This document shows, piece by piece, positions 1 through 12,075 of a stretch of 64,000 nucleotides of DNA. Made by a program: the position numbers and the translations under genes. The number at the start of each line of letters is the position of its first letter. Position 1 is the first letter of the stretch. A model generated the notes under the pieces. It was not told the DNA's origin. It did no database searches and saw only the letters and a program-made list of their open reading frames with translations. The stretch is taken from contig CM033120.1 in the NCBI GenBank assembly GCA_019321725.1, forward strand, positions 6,701,694 through 6,765,693. Reading direction: 5' to 3'. Source of the DNA: Paulownia fortunei. Taxonomy: Eukaryota > Streptophyta > Magnoliopsida > Lamiales > Paulowniaceae.

Positions 1-1130
1 AACCTATGTTGAATCTTATGGTTTGAATTTTAATTTATGTTATTTCAAGTTCCTTCAATTTAATTGTGTTATCTTTATATGATTACTTTCTTGATTAATT
101 GGCCATTAATCTTGCTTATTTGGTATATGAAATTTAGCACTCGAGAGAGGAAATTTTATGCATGGCCAAAGGATAACACAACCTAGGAATTCATAGAGTC
201 GAATGGCTTATGAACCCTTTGAAGTCTTATTGAAAAATCCATTTAGCTTTGATAGAATTTTAATTTTGAGATGTTTAAAAAGATATTAAAATTCAAATTA
301 GAATTCCTAATCACTCGGCACTCAAGAGAGTGAGTTGATTACTTTTAGGATTCTTGACCTAAAAATTATTGGCTTGAACTTGATAAATTGGATCGGTGAA
401 TATATGTGAAAACTAGGTGAATCTTACCTCCAAATTGATTGCTAATTAAATGTTCGATAAATACCCAGTTGAACTTTTCTAGTATAATTGTAGAATTCTT
501 TAGTTTTATTAATTACAACTCTTGTTTAGATCATCTGAATAAAGTTAGGATTATTCTAATTACAATGCTTAGTATTTATTTGATATCAATCTCTAGGGAT
601 ACGACAACCCTTTTCACTTTACTATATTAAAACTTGACACCGTACACTTGTGGTAGGATTGTTAACAAACAAGTTTTTGGTGCTGTTTTCCAGGATTGAT
701 TTTTCTTGCTTGTGCTAATACTATTACCAAGTAATCTTAGTTTTAATTATAAGTTATTTTTTATTTATTTTTCTTATTTTTGTTATGTTTTGAAGCTCTA
801 GTAATAGCTCTACTGAATAACGAAAATGAAATTTTGCCACTACAGCCACAACCACAACCACAATGAGCTTTTGGGATAATTTTTAGCCTATAGTCGATCA
901 ACAATATTCTAGGATTGTTCCTCAAACTATAAATGCCAACAACTTTGAGTTGGAGTTTGCACAAAACATTTAAAACATAATTTATGTTCAACATAAATCA
1001 AACATCATCCACACTATAGAAATGGCTTTTCAAGCCGTGACAAAATATGGTTTAGCTCATGTTGAAATCAAGCAAGCACCATATGTTCAACATCATAGTT
1101 TTTACACAATTTCTCAAAACTAAACAAGTT
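1..1130 (+). mobile_element. 5' fragment of a decayed Athila-type (Ty3/gypsy) element
   Basis: The end of an LTR and leader are followed at about 679-695 by TGGTGCTGTTTTCCAGG, a degenerate form of the tRNA-Asp primer site TGGCGCCGTTGCC used by Athila elements. At about 860-960 a plus-strand frame reads as the Athila gag N-terminus, including the hallmark TINANNFEL, with stops in it. Bases 1-640 fit an LTR but carry no coding signal. The continuation of gag is missing; at about 1015 the sequence departs from the family. Old and non-functional. Confidence 0.6.
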
Positions 1131-1539
1131 TAAGAAGATATTAAAGAAAAAATTACAATTCACAAGAGAGTCTTCACTTCTTCTCTTGAATATTCAATTC
1201 CCACAGTAAGCTCATCCTCTTCTTGGCTTCAAATCCCAAGATCCATGAAATGAGTGAGTGTGTAGAAATATGAAAAAGTGTGTTTTTTATGGAGATGATT
1301 TGTGCATGATAATTTAGGTGTAAAGTGTATGTAATGGTTGATGAATGATGTGATATGAGTATGTGTACATTGTATATACAATGGAGTATCACATGGGTTG
1401 TGATATATGAATTATATCTAATATGTGTGCAATAAGAGAGGTGCCAAATTACTTGTTTTTCTGGCACTTGTCACTCAAAACAACATGAGAATGTTTTCTA
1501 TTATCCTACTTGGCGCTGCAGTCCAAGTTTTTGGCATTG
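1131..1539. other. Unassigned repeat-derived DNA around the composite insertion
   Basis: AT-rich sequence with no gene. Near 1510-1544 it carries degenerate copies of a motif like GGCGCTGCAG..TTTTGGCA, continued after the insertion at 4281-4420 with the same kind of motif. This indicates that the 1545-4280 element landed inside an older repeat. Confidence 0.4.
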
Positions 1540-2189
1540 TAGTGTGTAACACCCCCAATACTACACACACATATATATTTATAGATGTAATAATTTTGAC
1601 ATGATAAATCCTGTGTGCCTGTACAATTTTTTTTTACTTTCCTGTAACTGCATAATAAATAATAAACTATTTTTGTCACTCACAAACTAATATATATATA
1701 TATATATACCTGCAGAGCACCCATAACAACCATAACATTTACATACCCATGTACAGAAAAATTTTAAAAGTAACACATAGTACAAATCCCAAAACCTAAT
1801 ATAATACACTCCAAAATCAAATAAGTTAACAACCAGCCCGACAGGTCGTCATCCATGTACACTGATCCTCAGAACCTGTAGGAACTCCAGTCGCTCGCTC
1901 AGTAAGTCCATGGATTTAAGTATCATCAAACTCACCTACAATGCATGAACTACGTGAGCTAATGCTCAGTAAATGAAAATCATGCATGCTGAAGGGGATA
2001 ATCCAACATAAATGCAATACATTTCTATGAGATTATGACAAGAATGCGAACTTATGCATCAAAATCATTTTATTTAAAAATCATTTTCCATCATTGGGCC
2101 ATTGGCCCACCTACTATGTACCGGATAGAGCTCTCGACAATATCAATAATCACATGGTCATAAACAGATCGACACAGTCCGGGGGCCAT

Positions 2190-2362
2190 CTCCTGGGATC
2201 ACCAAAGGTTCACCCCCTGTCTTCCCCTGTGACCCTCCAGAAGTATTCCCACCGGCGGCGTCAATAAGGGCACAGTCAAGTGGTCCACCCTCTCGTGACC
2301 ACCAGAGGCACACCCCCTGTCAACCTCTATGATCCTCCGAAAAGTAATACTCGCGGCGCCCC
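2190..2362. repeat. GC-rich doubled block in an LTR
   Basis: Two related segments of about 50 bases (near 2196-2243 and 2297-2345) share GACCACCA(A/G)AGG.(C/T)CACCCCCTGTC and a following TGA(T/C)CCTCC. The whole block recurs in the other LTR at 49322-49470. It stands out in otherwise AT-rich LTRs. Confidence 0.6.
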
Positions 2363-3297
2363 AAATATCATATAAATAAGCCACACATGGGCCTCGGTAC
2401 ATTAGTAGTGGCCAACCAAAACATTTTCTTTCTAAAAATAATGTTATGCATGCAAAACTTCAACTATGAGCACGTATTATGCATGCACTTGTAAATGTTG
2501 ATGAATGGCATGTTCAATGACACAGTGAATCACATGTCCTGTCATCCAAACAACGCATGCACTATAAGATATTTATGATACTCATCAAGACACAATGATC
2601 ACATTTAATATAAATAAGTCAAGAAATACTATGCCCATGCATTGTAGTTGCAAATGGATTTTCACTTACCTTCCACCTTTGATATCTTATTGAAGATTAA
2701 CAAGATTCTCCTCCCTAACCTTGATATAAGGCGGCCTGTAAAAGTATGACGTATTAATTTTCAGTCTTAATCAATAAGTTTCTATATCAAATTTCATAAG
2801 GGATCTTAAATCTTAAATTTAATTAAGTAACAATCAAACCTTAAAATTTTTATATTTCACCCCAATCAGAACCTTTTAAATACTTTAATTTCTCGTTTTA
2901 AATTTATTCTAATATTATTTAATTGATATGTTATAATCCTGTAATAAATCCTTCAATTTAATTAACTCCGTCATTCAATCAATACAAGATAATAAAATCG
3001 AATATTCGTAACTAATTTCAAATTAAAGGTGTATATTAGTTATTGTCTCACAAGAAAATAACTAGTTAATTTGAATCAAAACTTTCTTTCAAATTAGAAA
3101 TAAACGACATAAACATATATTTTTATCCATACAAAAATAAGAAAGGACTTACCCAAAATTTCTTCAAATTTCTACGGTTGAAATTTGTTCTTGCTATTTC
3201 TTCTTTGTTTTGTTTTTCTTTTCCTTTCTTTGCTGCCGTACGCGGACGTGTGTGTGGTGTTATTTAGGAAATAAATGTAACGTAATATATTAAATAT

Positions 3298-3494
3298 GTA
3301 CTTATCCTTAATATTAGCATTAAAGAAATCTAATCTAATATATTATATATATACTTAACCTTAATATTAGTATTAAAGTAATCTAATACAATATATTATA
3401 TATATGCTTATCCTTATCATATATACATGTAATATAATATACACTACATATGCTTATCCTAATCATGTATAAATGTGTACACTACACGTGTAAT

Positions 3495-3495
<1 letters not shown>
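3298..3495. repeat. About 53-bp tandem repeat inside the composite's LTR
   Basis: Units start near 3298, 3351, 3404 and 3449. Each begins with a CTTA(T/A)CCTTA- or CTTATCC-like phrase and ends in TATATTATATATA or a similar run. The first two are very alike; the later ones diverge. TA-dinucleotide runs follow (3500-3526 and 3557-3597). Confidence 0.6.
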
Positions 3496-3534
<39 letters not shown>

Positions 3535-3740
3535 ATATTACACACCATATACTTATATATATATATATTATATTTATATTTATATATATATATATATATT
3601 TTTATGAGTGAGAAAAATAGTTTATTATTTATTATGCAGTTACAGGAAAAAAAAATTGTACAGGCACACAGGATTTATCATGTCAAAATTATTACATCTA
3701 TAAATATATATGTGTGTGTAGTATTGGGGGTGTTACAGAG

Positions 3741-3754
3741 TGGTATCAGAGCGC
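3741..3754 (+). promoter_or_regulatory. Primer binding site, tRNA-iMet type
   Basis: TGGTATCAGAGCGC begins three bases after the LTR terminus (3737, ...TGTTACA). It matches the plant initiator-methionine tRNA 3' end used by many LTR retrotransposons. It fixes the orientation of this inner part as plus. Confidence 0.85.
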
Positions 3755-3891
3755 AGTTATAGGTTCTGTAGACTGTCCATGTACATAAACTTGGAACTTG
3801 TGGAAGCACCGCCTTGCTCGTAAGTTTTATTTTATTATGCATCATTATTTCATGAATTATATTGGCCATGTTTTAAAACAATATTGCAACC

Positions 3892-3960
3892 ATGACAAGA
3901 ACATGGAGTGAGAGTACTAATGGAGGTAGAAACCAAGAAGAAGAGACACCTATGTCAAAT
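3892..3960 (+). pseudogene. Truncated gag start after the primer site
   Basis: An ATG near 3892 opens a short frame (MTRTWSESTNGGRNQEEE...) in the place where gag should begin. After about 22 codons it runs into LTR sequence (ATGACGACCTGTCGGGC...). The rest of gag-pol is deleted. Confidence 0.5.
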
Positions 3961-4099
3961 GACGACCTGTCGGGCTGGTTGTTAACTTATTTAATTTTGG
4001 AGTGTATTATATTAGGTTTTGGGATTTGTACTGTGTGTTACTTTTAAAACTTTTCTGTACATGGGTATGTAAATGTTATGGTTGTTATGGGTGCTCTGC

Positions 4100-4140
<41 letters not shown>

Positions 4141-4285
4141 TTTGTGAGTGAGAAAAATAGTTTATTATTTATTATGCAGTTACAGGAAAAAAAAATAATT
4201 GTACAGGCACACAGGATTTATCATGTCAAAATTATTACATCTATAAATATATATGTGTGTGTAGTATTGGGGGTGTTACATAGTG

Positions 4286-4648
4286 CCAAAATTCCGGCAC
4301 TCCCCTACAAAAGTGGTACTGTAGTGTGAGTATCTGGGGTTGCAGCGCCAAAACTTCGACCTGCTTCTGCAAAACTATTGCTACAACACGAGTTCTAGCA
4401 CTGCAGTTTCAAAATTTCAAACTTTCGCCCAATTTTCTGCTTTTTTTACTTTTCAACCAACTTCTCCACTCTTGACTTGCACAATAAATATCAAAAGATA
4501 AGTATACAATCTATGAATTTTATGATAAAATATTATAAATTATGCTATTGAAAGTGTTGAAAATATGTTGAATTATGAGCTTATCATTGAGGATTTTCAA
4601 ATCAAATACCGTGAAAAATATAAAAGATTTATCTATTCATCTAGATAG
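4286..4648. other. Repeat-derived noncoding stretch
   Basis: Continuation of the older repeat interrupted by the composite element. It holds degenerate (A/T)GCACTGCAG..CCAAAATT motifs to about 4420, then AT-rich sequence. No gene is seen. Confidence 0.4.
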
Positions 4649-5620
4649 CTATTCTTCATCTTTAACACGGAAAACATAAGTAGGTGTCTCAACAGCACCT
4701 ACCTCATGATTTGGCACAACTATATAGTTGTTCTTCATCTTTAACATGGAGAAACTTAGTGATAGCCAACAAATGGCTAAAGAAATTAATAGAGGGCTAG
4801 AGTCCATTCGCCACACTTGAATGCGGTCGAGGTAGACCCCTACCATATAACTTAGCGAACAACTGAAATGCATATCTCAACCATTTGCGATAGCTCGCGA
4901 CTGAGGCAAAGCCTCGACCGCCTAAGGCAAGGCACAAATAAACATGTGACCAAGGCTCACGATCGAGGCAAACCCTTGACCTCCTATCAAATATGTGGCC
5001 GAGGCCAAGCCTCACCTACCCAAAACATATGCACGATCGAGGTAAAGCCTCGATCATTAGAAGTCATTTGCGGCCGAGACTCTTGCCACCACTCAGCCTA
5101 GGTAGAGCCTCAACACCCCAGCTTACCCGTCTCGATCGCCCAACAATTATGCAAATAAGGTAGAGTCTCAACTACTGCCATCATGCGGCCGAGGCAAGCC
5201 TTGGTAGCCCAAAGCAACATGCATTCATGGTGAAGCCTCGACCACCCTTGTCTTCTATCGTCCGAGACAACGACCTTGGCCACCGATAGTTGCCATGCCA
5301 CTAAGGCTTTGGCAAGGCCATCGTCTGGTCGTGCGACCTAATATTAAATCTATTTGTGTGCGAAATTTGACCACCCAATCTAACACAAACATTTGAAAAA
5401 AGCAGGTGTCAGACAACATTCTCTCTTCGACGTCTGAAATGACATTCGTTCCCTCTGCTTATCGTTAGAAGAAGAACAATCCAACTATGGCTAGTCTATC
5501 ACTTAACTTCCAGTCAACCTACATGGGAGTTGTCACTCTGTGTGAAGGACATATTTTAACTAGACCCAAAAAATATTAATTTTAGGCCATTAAACAGAAA
5601 GGGTCATCCTAAAGTCTCAA
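4649..5620. mobile_element. LTR remnant with GC-rich near-palindrome array, Tat-like
   Basis: From about 4797 to 5340 the sequence is unusually GC-rich and carries about eight copies of a GAGGCAAAGCCTCGACC-like phrase at irregular 35-60-base spacing. The same kind of array lies in the Tat-element LTR at 57828-58275, so I assign this as a remnant of a related LTR. No coding potential is supported; open frames here follow from the composition. Confidence 0.5.
4797..5340. repeat. Array of short near-palindromes (GAGGCAAAGCCTC type)
   Basis: Copies read GAGGCAAAGCCTCGACC, GAGGCAAACCCTTGACC, GAGGCCAAGCCTCACC, GAGGTAAAGCCTCGATC and further decayed forms. Each can fold on itself. The array ends near 5340, after which AT-rich LTR-like sequence continues. 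Confidence 0.65.
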
Positions 5621-8600
5621 GTCCCATGATTATTACCTAAAAATACCCCTATCATTGTCTATGGTACCAGTTCATTTGCATATTATTGCTTTCTCAATTT
5701 AATTCTTGTTTTTTTTTTTTTTTTGACAATTACTTAATTAAGCATTGATGGTTTTTTCTGACAACCTCGGAATCCTCAAACGTATATTCATATGTAAATA
5801 GAGAGCTAGCATTGAAACAACATTTTGGAAAGGAATCAATTCCAGAGAATATGAATCATCTCATACCAAAGTAGTTACTGCATCAAAATATAAATATATA
5901 CATATATCTAATATATAGTAAACTTAATTTGAACTTGAATTCGCAAGAATTATTGATAGTAATAATTGACGTAAAATCTAACTCAGATATCAGGTTGGTT
6001 CAGTTTTGGGCGTTGAAATTGGCAGCAATAAACATTCACGTGTGCCTACTCTGAGTGTCAGGGCTCACCTACCTGCACAAGGTGATGCCTATGCCCTTGG
6101 ACCATTATATGGGCCCTCACCCTTTGTCATCATTTGATCCTCTCACAGTCACATTTAAAGACCTGTTTCAAAAAATTTGAAACAAAAACAGGTCTTTTTC
6201 GCGTCATACATTTTTGTCACACTTTGAGTTTACGAACAATTTTGATTAGGATACTTTACACGAACGCGTGATGTCAAAATATGTGATACATAATCTCTTC
6301 TGCTTTATATTTGGATTGAATGAATGGACAAACTGTGGAAAAAAAGAATTAAGATGGTTTTAGTTGTTCATTTTATGACAAAAGCAAAAAATATATGATT
6401 TTATATTTCTTTTCAGCTAAAGAAACAATACATGATTTTATTAATTCTAACTCTTTTGGAAATCATTATACTCCACATTAAGACTAAAAATAAAATAAAT
6501 TTATGAGTTTCTTTTAGATTCGCATGTTTCATATTAAGGTCTTATAAATTCGATAAAAATTAGATTTCAAATTTGTACTAATTGACAATTTTTTAGGATA
6601 TATTTTTATTTTGAATTTCAGAGAGTAAAATATTAGAAAATATTTGCTTATATATTTTGTTATGAAGGAAAATATACAGAAATTTTTTGTGTTATTATTA
6701 TTACGATTACAATTGTTTTCCATGGTACTCGTATCAAAAGAGTACTTAAATTTTGACAATTATTTTATTTAAAAACAAAAATATGATGAAACTTAGTTTT
6801 CAATGCTTATCATTTTTTTTTCCTCATTAAAGTCCTAGATCAAAGCATAGAATCAGTGTTTGGTATTGTTCTTCATTTTTATTGCTAATGTATATATATA
6901 AGTGTGTATGTTTTGTTTACTTTAATTTCAGAGCCTGCAGTTCTACTACCTCTCGAATCTAGGGACGAGCGAGCTCATTTGTTTACATTTCTAAGACCCG
7001 TCGTATCATTTTACTACTTGAAAATTAAAAATATATATTTTTTTTTTATTATTTCTCCAATAGAAATATATTTATTTTTATTTTTAAGGTTTTTCAGTTT
7101 AAGCTAGAAAATAAAATTTATTTTTAGACATATTTTTTGATCTACAACTCTTGATTTGTCAAAGTAGGAATTACATCATAAATATTTGAGATGATATTTC
7201 ACTAATTAATAATCTATTTGTAAATTAAACAATAATTTTTTTTCTAATCATATAACCAATTTGACATAAAGAATATTATGGGATCCATAATTAATTAAAT
7301 AATAGTCTTCTTATCCCAATATAATCTAAACGATGGGATATAAAAAATGCAATGAGATCCTCAAGCTGTCACTCTTGTATTAAGATTTTTTTACCGTATG
7401 AAAATTATTCTTTTGGAAATTTTGAAAGCCAAATACATTTTCAAAAAATCCTGTCTTTCACATAAATCCAAAATATTTAACAACAAACATGTTTTCATTT
7501 ATCACACAAAAATCTAGTAAAATTATAATGACCCCTACAAATAATAGAAATGAAAATACATTAAAAATGACCTTAAAAAAATTAACAAACGAGCTCAACT
7601 TGGTTTTATTTAGACTAGGCGCTAGTATGCGAGAAATGTGTAGGCTGCCTCGGTATAATGTGGTTTCAAAAGAACAAAAGCAACAATGGAGAAGCCTTCA
7701 TTTTCGTTAGCTACGGAATACCGATTGATATTATAAAACATACACTGGCGAAATTAATTACAACTACGTGAAAGAAAACATTCTAACTCCGTCACCTTTT
7801 CGTTTACTATTTTGTTAAACAAAAAATGCCCATCACTTTCAAAAAAAAGAAAAAGCCAAAATGCCCCTTAGCGAGCCTTTGGTGAATGAAATTCACAGAA
7901 ATGCCATTGTGTCCCACTATAAAAGATATGTACCCCTAAAGACTATTTTGTGCTTCTTGCACTACCTACTACTTTGTTGATGTGCCAAAATTTCATTGGT
8001 TGCCACAGCAACTTATCTTTGACTTTTTGTTTTCTTGAAAAAACGAGACAGATGTCCACTAATAATAGACACCATTGTAAACTATGGGCATGAGTGGGTT
8101 TCATCATCTACTTCCTTTTCATTCAATAATTTAAATGACTCAAATATAACATATTTAATTCATTCAAAAATTTGATAAGATATGTCAGACTAATCTTGAA
8201 ATAAATAACCATTTGATGGAAAAGGTTATTGAGAGCCACGGAAAGTCTATGCAAAAAAACAGATATTAAGAGAGGAGATCCAAATGTTTATAGTCCATGG
8301 AGTTGGATGCAAATTTTTTAAATAATATATATAGCAAATTGCGAAAAAACAAGCGAGGTTATATATATTTTTATTTTACATATATTTCCTATCCCAAAAT
8401 TATGTATTCCATTTGACTATTACCATTTTTATTTAAAATATTGAAAGTTGTAATTATCTTTACAATATTACCAAGCAACCCTTCTTCTAACCCTCTGTTG
8501 GAAAAAAATGTCTGTTTTAGGAAAATTGTACTTTATTATGTTTCGAGAAAGAGATAAAAACAAAAAAATTGAAACAGGGAGAATAATTATTAGTACATCT

Positions 8601-8640
8601 TACTAGACAACACCTTTCTTTTTTTTTTTAGTGTTTTTCA
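5621..8640. other. AT-rich noncoding region
   Basis: I see no supported gene. Contents include a T-run near 5709-5724, a strong hairpin at 6157-6197, and a CTATAAAAGAT TATA-like element near 7918-7930 without a supported downstream ORF. Short open frames lack any recognisable motif. Confidence 0.45.
6157..6197. repeat. Perfect 12-bp inverted repeat (hairpin)
   Basis: AAAGACCTGTTT at 6157-6168 is exactly inverted at 6186-6197. Inside it, GTTTCAAA (6165-6172) pairs with TTTGAAAC (6176-6183), giving an alternative inner stem. Confidence 0.8.
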
Positions 8641-8644
8641 AAAA

Positions 8645-8960
8645 ACCATAATATCAATACTTCAATATGTCAATAATTAATTCAACATATCCGTTAATAA
8701 CTAACAAATCAAAATAAATAATGAGATCATTAAGCTCGCATATTATTTTTTTAAACAATAATTTATATCAATATATCATTATATCAATAATTAATTTAAT
8801 ATATTCATCAATAGCCAATAAATCAAAATGAATAATAAGATCATAAGTTCATAAGTTAAATAAATATCCACGGGTGAAATTTGAAATCACAAACTTCATA
8901 TTTAAAAAATCTTGAGATCTAAACTTTTGACCTTTCAAGTAATACATTCGGTTTAAAATC
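8645..8960 (+). repeat. Dispersed repeat family, two adjacent copies
   Basis: Copies at about 8645-8745 and 8750-8960 share the order ATATCAATAATTAATTCAATA, CATCAATAGCCAATAAATCA, AATGAATAATAAGATCAT, then a phrase like GTGAAATTTGAAATCACAAA. Further copies in the same orientation lie at about 11905-12075 and 12722-12945. No terminal inverted repeat or target duplication could be fixed. They may be old non-autonomous transposons. Confidence 0.5.
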
Positions 8961-11904
8961 ATCAAAAGAAACTGACAACAAAAAGAAAGAGATGCTGACA
9001 ATTTTTAGAAACCACATAAAGAGATTCCAATTCCAAAGAATAATTTCTACCACACAATTTAGATTTTATTGAGCTATATTTTGTCCGATGCTCTAACCCA
9101 TATTTAACTTGTTGTCAGCCATTATTTATTTTTTTAAGTCCTCATTCTTCATGAAGTTTGGTCACTACATAGGGTTTTCGGATATTCCTCAAAGTTGTCT
9201 CTATCATCACCAGCTTATTGTCCCAGTTTCTGTAAGTATTGCCCAACTTTACTTGGTAGATATTTCTAAGAGAAGAAAATAAATAGTACCGTTGGGTGCA
9301 TTTGGTCCAGGATATTAAGCGATTAACATAGATTTCATCAAATACTACATAATTGAAACTTTATGATGATAAAATGTTTGAGAATTCACGAGACCCTTGC
9401 ATTATTTGATGGTATATGGGACCAACTAGCAGTTAAGCTTAATCATACATACTTTCATAGAACATGCACACTGAAAAAGTACTCTGTGGATAAGAATATG
9501 AAAATATACATACAGAATCAAAAAATGGATATTGAGGATGGATATTGAGGGTGATAATTATTTTTAAAAAAAATAGTAAATAAAAAAATATTTTTTATTA
9601 TTTAGAGGAATAAATTTTTAAAATTTAGTAATTTAATGTAAAAAATTTATATTAATTTTTAAAAAAATTAGAGTTGAAGGGGCTCCCCACTAGCTCCACC
9701 AGTGAAAATATAGGAGGATTGAATAAGATAGTTTGAGTAGATGATGATATGGTTCTCGAATTATTTTATCCATTAATTATGTTATATATGTTTTAATTTC
9801 TCACCTATATATATATAGTTAATAAGAGATTATTGTAGTTCAAACTTAAGAAACAATAAATATGTTATAGCACTTTTGACATTTATTTTTGTATTGTAGG
9901 CAGTAGGCTGGATAGTTGAACAATGTACCTTTTTATGTTATTTTTTGATTTACTTTCTATTCCGTCGTCATTTTTAACAGAGGTTTAGTCTACACTTTCA
10001 TTTACAGGTGATATTACAAAGTTTAAATGATAAAAAGAACATAACACTCAACTTTTCTTTAAGACGCTGTATTTGGATCTTGATGCGGTTTCTCATAATG
10101 CGAAATAGTTCCTCAGAAATAATTTATTCCTTGCAGCTGTTTAGAAACTGGTTCCTGTTTTTATACGGTCAAACGATTATGGAATTTTAGGATTGTACTC
10201 AAAACAACTCTCCAATGCTTGAATCATACGTATTTTAGAAGAAAAAAACCAATAACTGAACTTATACTGTAAAGTGCATAATAAATTGTGTACGTTGTAA
10301 ATAAGTATAGATGAGCTATTTATATGTATCTAGTATGGGGTTTGGTTCAGGATAGGCACTTAGCATTTGCTCTTGTATGTTTCTTGAACATATACCAAAT
10401 TTCATTATACCCAACAAATCTGATTCGGGAATCACTTCAATTCCATATCTTTTAAATTTCATTGTTTCAGAAACAGAAGAATTTGGTCAAGGATCAGTCT
10501 GGTGTTTGAAAACATTACAATTTTTTTTTAACAATAGGATTTTAAATAATTCCAATGTTTAAAGGATTTTAAAAATTTATTATAAATATAAAAGATAGTT
10601 CAACGTATAAAATCAACATTAAAATCAAATCATCTAAATGAATTAAATAATTTGTTAATTACAGATTTAAAATCCTTGCTACTATACATTCTATACAGTG
10701 TCATTTCCCAATCTTTTGCATAAAAGACTACAAATTGGCATATGTAGATATTAATTGATATGAATCCGTATTAATGATTCTGAAAAATAAAAATTAGGAC
10801 CGATTTCATGTCCTCAAACTGTTGGGAACGCCCAATAATAAAAATAAAATACAAATAATAAAAAATAATTATACTAAAAACACAAATGGAATCACAAAAT
10901 AGTAAAGCACACAGTCAAAAGCTGCAGTCAATTTGGCAAAGAATAACTTTCATGGGCCAAGAAAATTTTATCCAAGGAAATGGTGGGGTCTTTTATACAA
11001 ACTGGATTCTGGGGCCATAACAGGAACATTTTGGCAAATAGCAAGTGCATTTAAGTGGCACATTTGTTAGTACTTGTGATACAAGACACCACTGTCATAA
11101 TTGCTAGTTATGATAGACTGAAAATGGGACCTCAATATGATACATTATTGTTCTTGTTGTGATTGTGTTTCATATAAGGTCTTCAAACTTTTCTTTTCTA
11201 TCATTTAGGTCTTATGGCAAAAAGTTCCCATCTCTCAACCCAAAAATCTAAGATCTAATGTTGGTGGCCCTAGACCCAACTTTTTTCAATAATTGAAAAT
11301 GACTATGATATTGGTTTAAATCACCTCAAATTTTCTCAATCTAAGGTAGTTACAATTTCTTTTGGGCTTTAGAGTGTGAAACATTGTCTAAGTCATGATG
11401 CATATTAAATTGAATATGAATTTGAGCACATATTGGGGAGTTAAAATAAATTGAATATGATGCATGCTTCAACTTTGGGCCTCAACTCCCCAAAGCATGT
11501 GTTTTTTTGTCAACAAAAAGAATACTTTCTTTTTGTTTTTGAAATCAATAAAATAAACAAAAGAATTTTTATTCTGCATATTTCATAGGCTCGAATGGTG
11601 TTTTTTTTTTGGACGTCTCAAAATAAAATTTTATTTAATAAAATAAAAAACTTTTTTTTTTTTTTCAGGATACCTTCTCATTCAAAATTCAAAGAATTGA
11701 TGTTATACCCCAAACTCTATATCATAACTTTTGAAAGCCAAATTATAAATATATCTTGGATATTTACTTTTTCAACTATCATCTTAATTTTTGGATGGAT
11801 GGAGTATTATACAATTAGCACGTAACAAGTACAGTGTGATTCCATAAAAAGATGGACAATTGCAAAGCTATCGAATGAAATAAATTCTTTTTGGTAAAAT
11901 GGTT
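8961..11904. other. AT-rich noncoding region
   Basis: No gene is supported. A short frame from ATG 9151 (about 27 residues, MKFGHYIGFSDIP...) ends at a GTAAGT donor-like site near 9231. I do not recognise it and could not join it to a further exon. The rest is AT-rich with poly-A/T runs. Confidence 0.4.
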
Positions 11905-12075
11905 AACTATATCATTATATCACTATATAAATAACTAATTTAATACAACCATCAATAATCGAATAATTAGAAACCATCAACAATCAGGATTACCATGCTC
12001 ATATCAACTATCCACATATTTAATAAATTTGGACCTAAAATCTCATAATCTTAGAGTTTTGGTATGTCAATTTTA
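11905..12075 (+). repeat. Dispersed repeat copy 3
   Basis: Diverged copy of the family described at 8645-8960. It contains CATTATATCACTATATAAAT, a CATCAATAATCGAATAATTAG phrase and a later ATTTGGACCTAAAATCTCA phrase in the same order. Confidence 0.4.

Larger units (their letters stand above)
1545..4280. mobile_element. Composite LTR element with inverted LTR ends and matched target duplication
   Basis: The left end begins TGTAACACCCCCAATAC and the right end is its reverse complement, ending GTATTGGGGGTGTTACA. Both outer ends are therefore the same (U5-side) LTR end in opposite orientation. TAGTG precedes (1540-1544) and follows (4281-4285), a 5-bp target duplication. Inside, in order: a long minus-oriented LTR from 1545 to roughly 3540; a plus-oriented LTR tail ending at 3737; a primer site (3741-3754); a short leader and gag start (about 3892-3955); then a plus-oriented partial LTR from about 3956 to 4280. 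1545-1850 is an inverted copy of about 3956-4280. The LTR is related to the one at 48648-51731. Confidence 0.75.

Noticed and set aside
2199..2402. Open frame in a GC-rich LTR block, also seen at 49324-49566
   Set aside because: Both lie inside the doubled GC-rich LTR segment. Conservation is at the DNA level and the frames differ in length and ends.
3741..3754. Possible tRNA gene at the primer sites
   Set aside because: Only the 3'-end complement of tRNA-iMet is present; there is no cloverleaf.
3475..3762. Plus-strand frame rich in Tyr and Ile
   Set aside because: It is a translated TA-repeat plus LTR end, not a protein.
4797..5301. Several overlapping open frames on both strands
   Set aside because: They come from the GC-rich near-palindrome array; the repeats give similar frames on both strands.
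7489..7710. 73-codon open frame
   Set aside because: No motif, start context or neighbouring exon; expected by chance in this much AT-rich sequence.
9151..9231. Short frame MKFGHYIGFSDIP... ending at a GTAAGT
   Set aside because: It looks exon-like but I do not recognise it and no second exon with a fitting acceptor could be supported.
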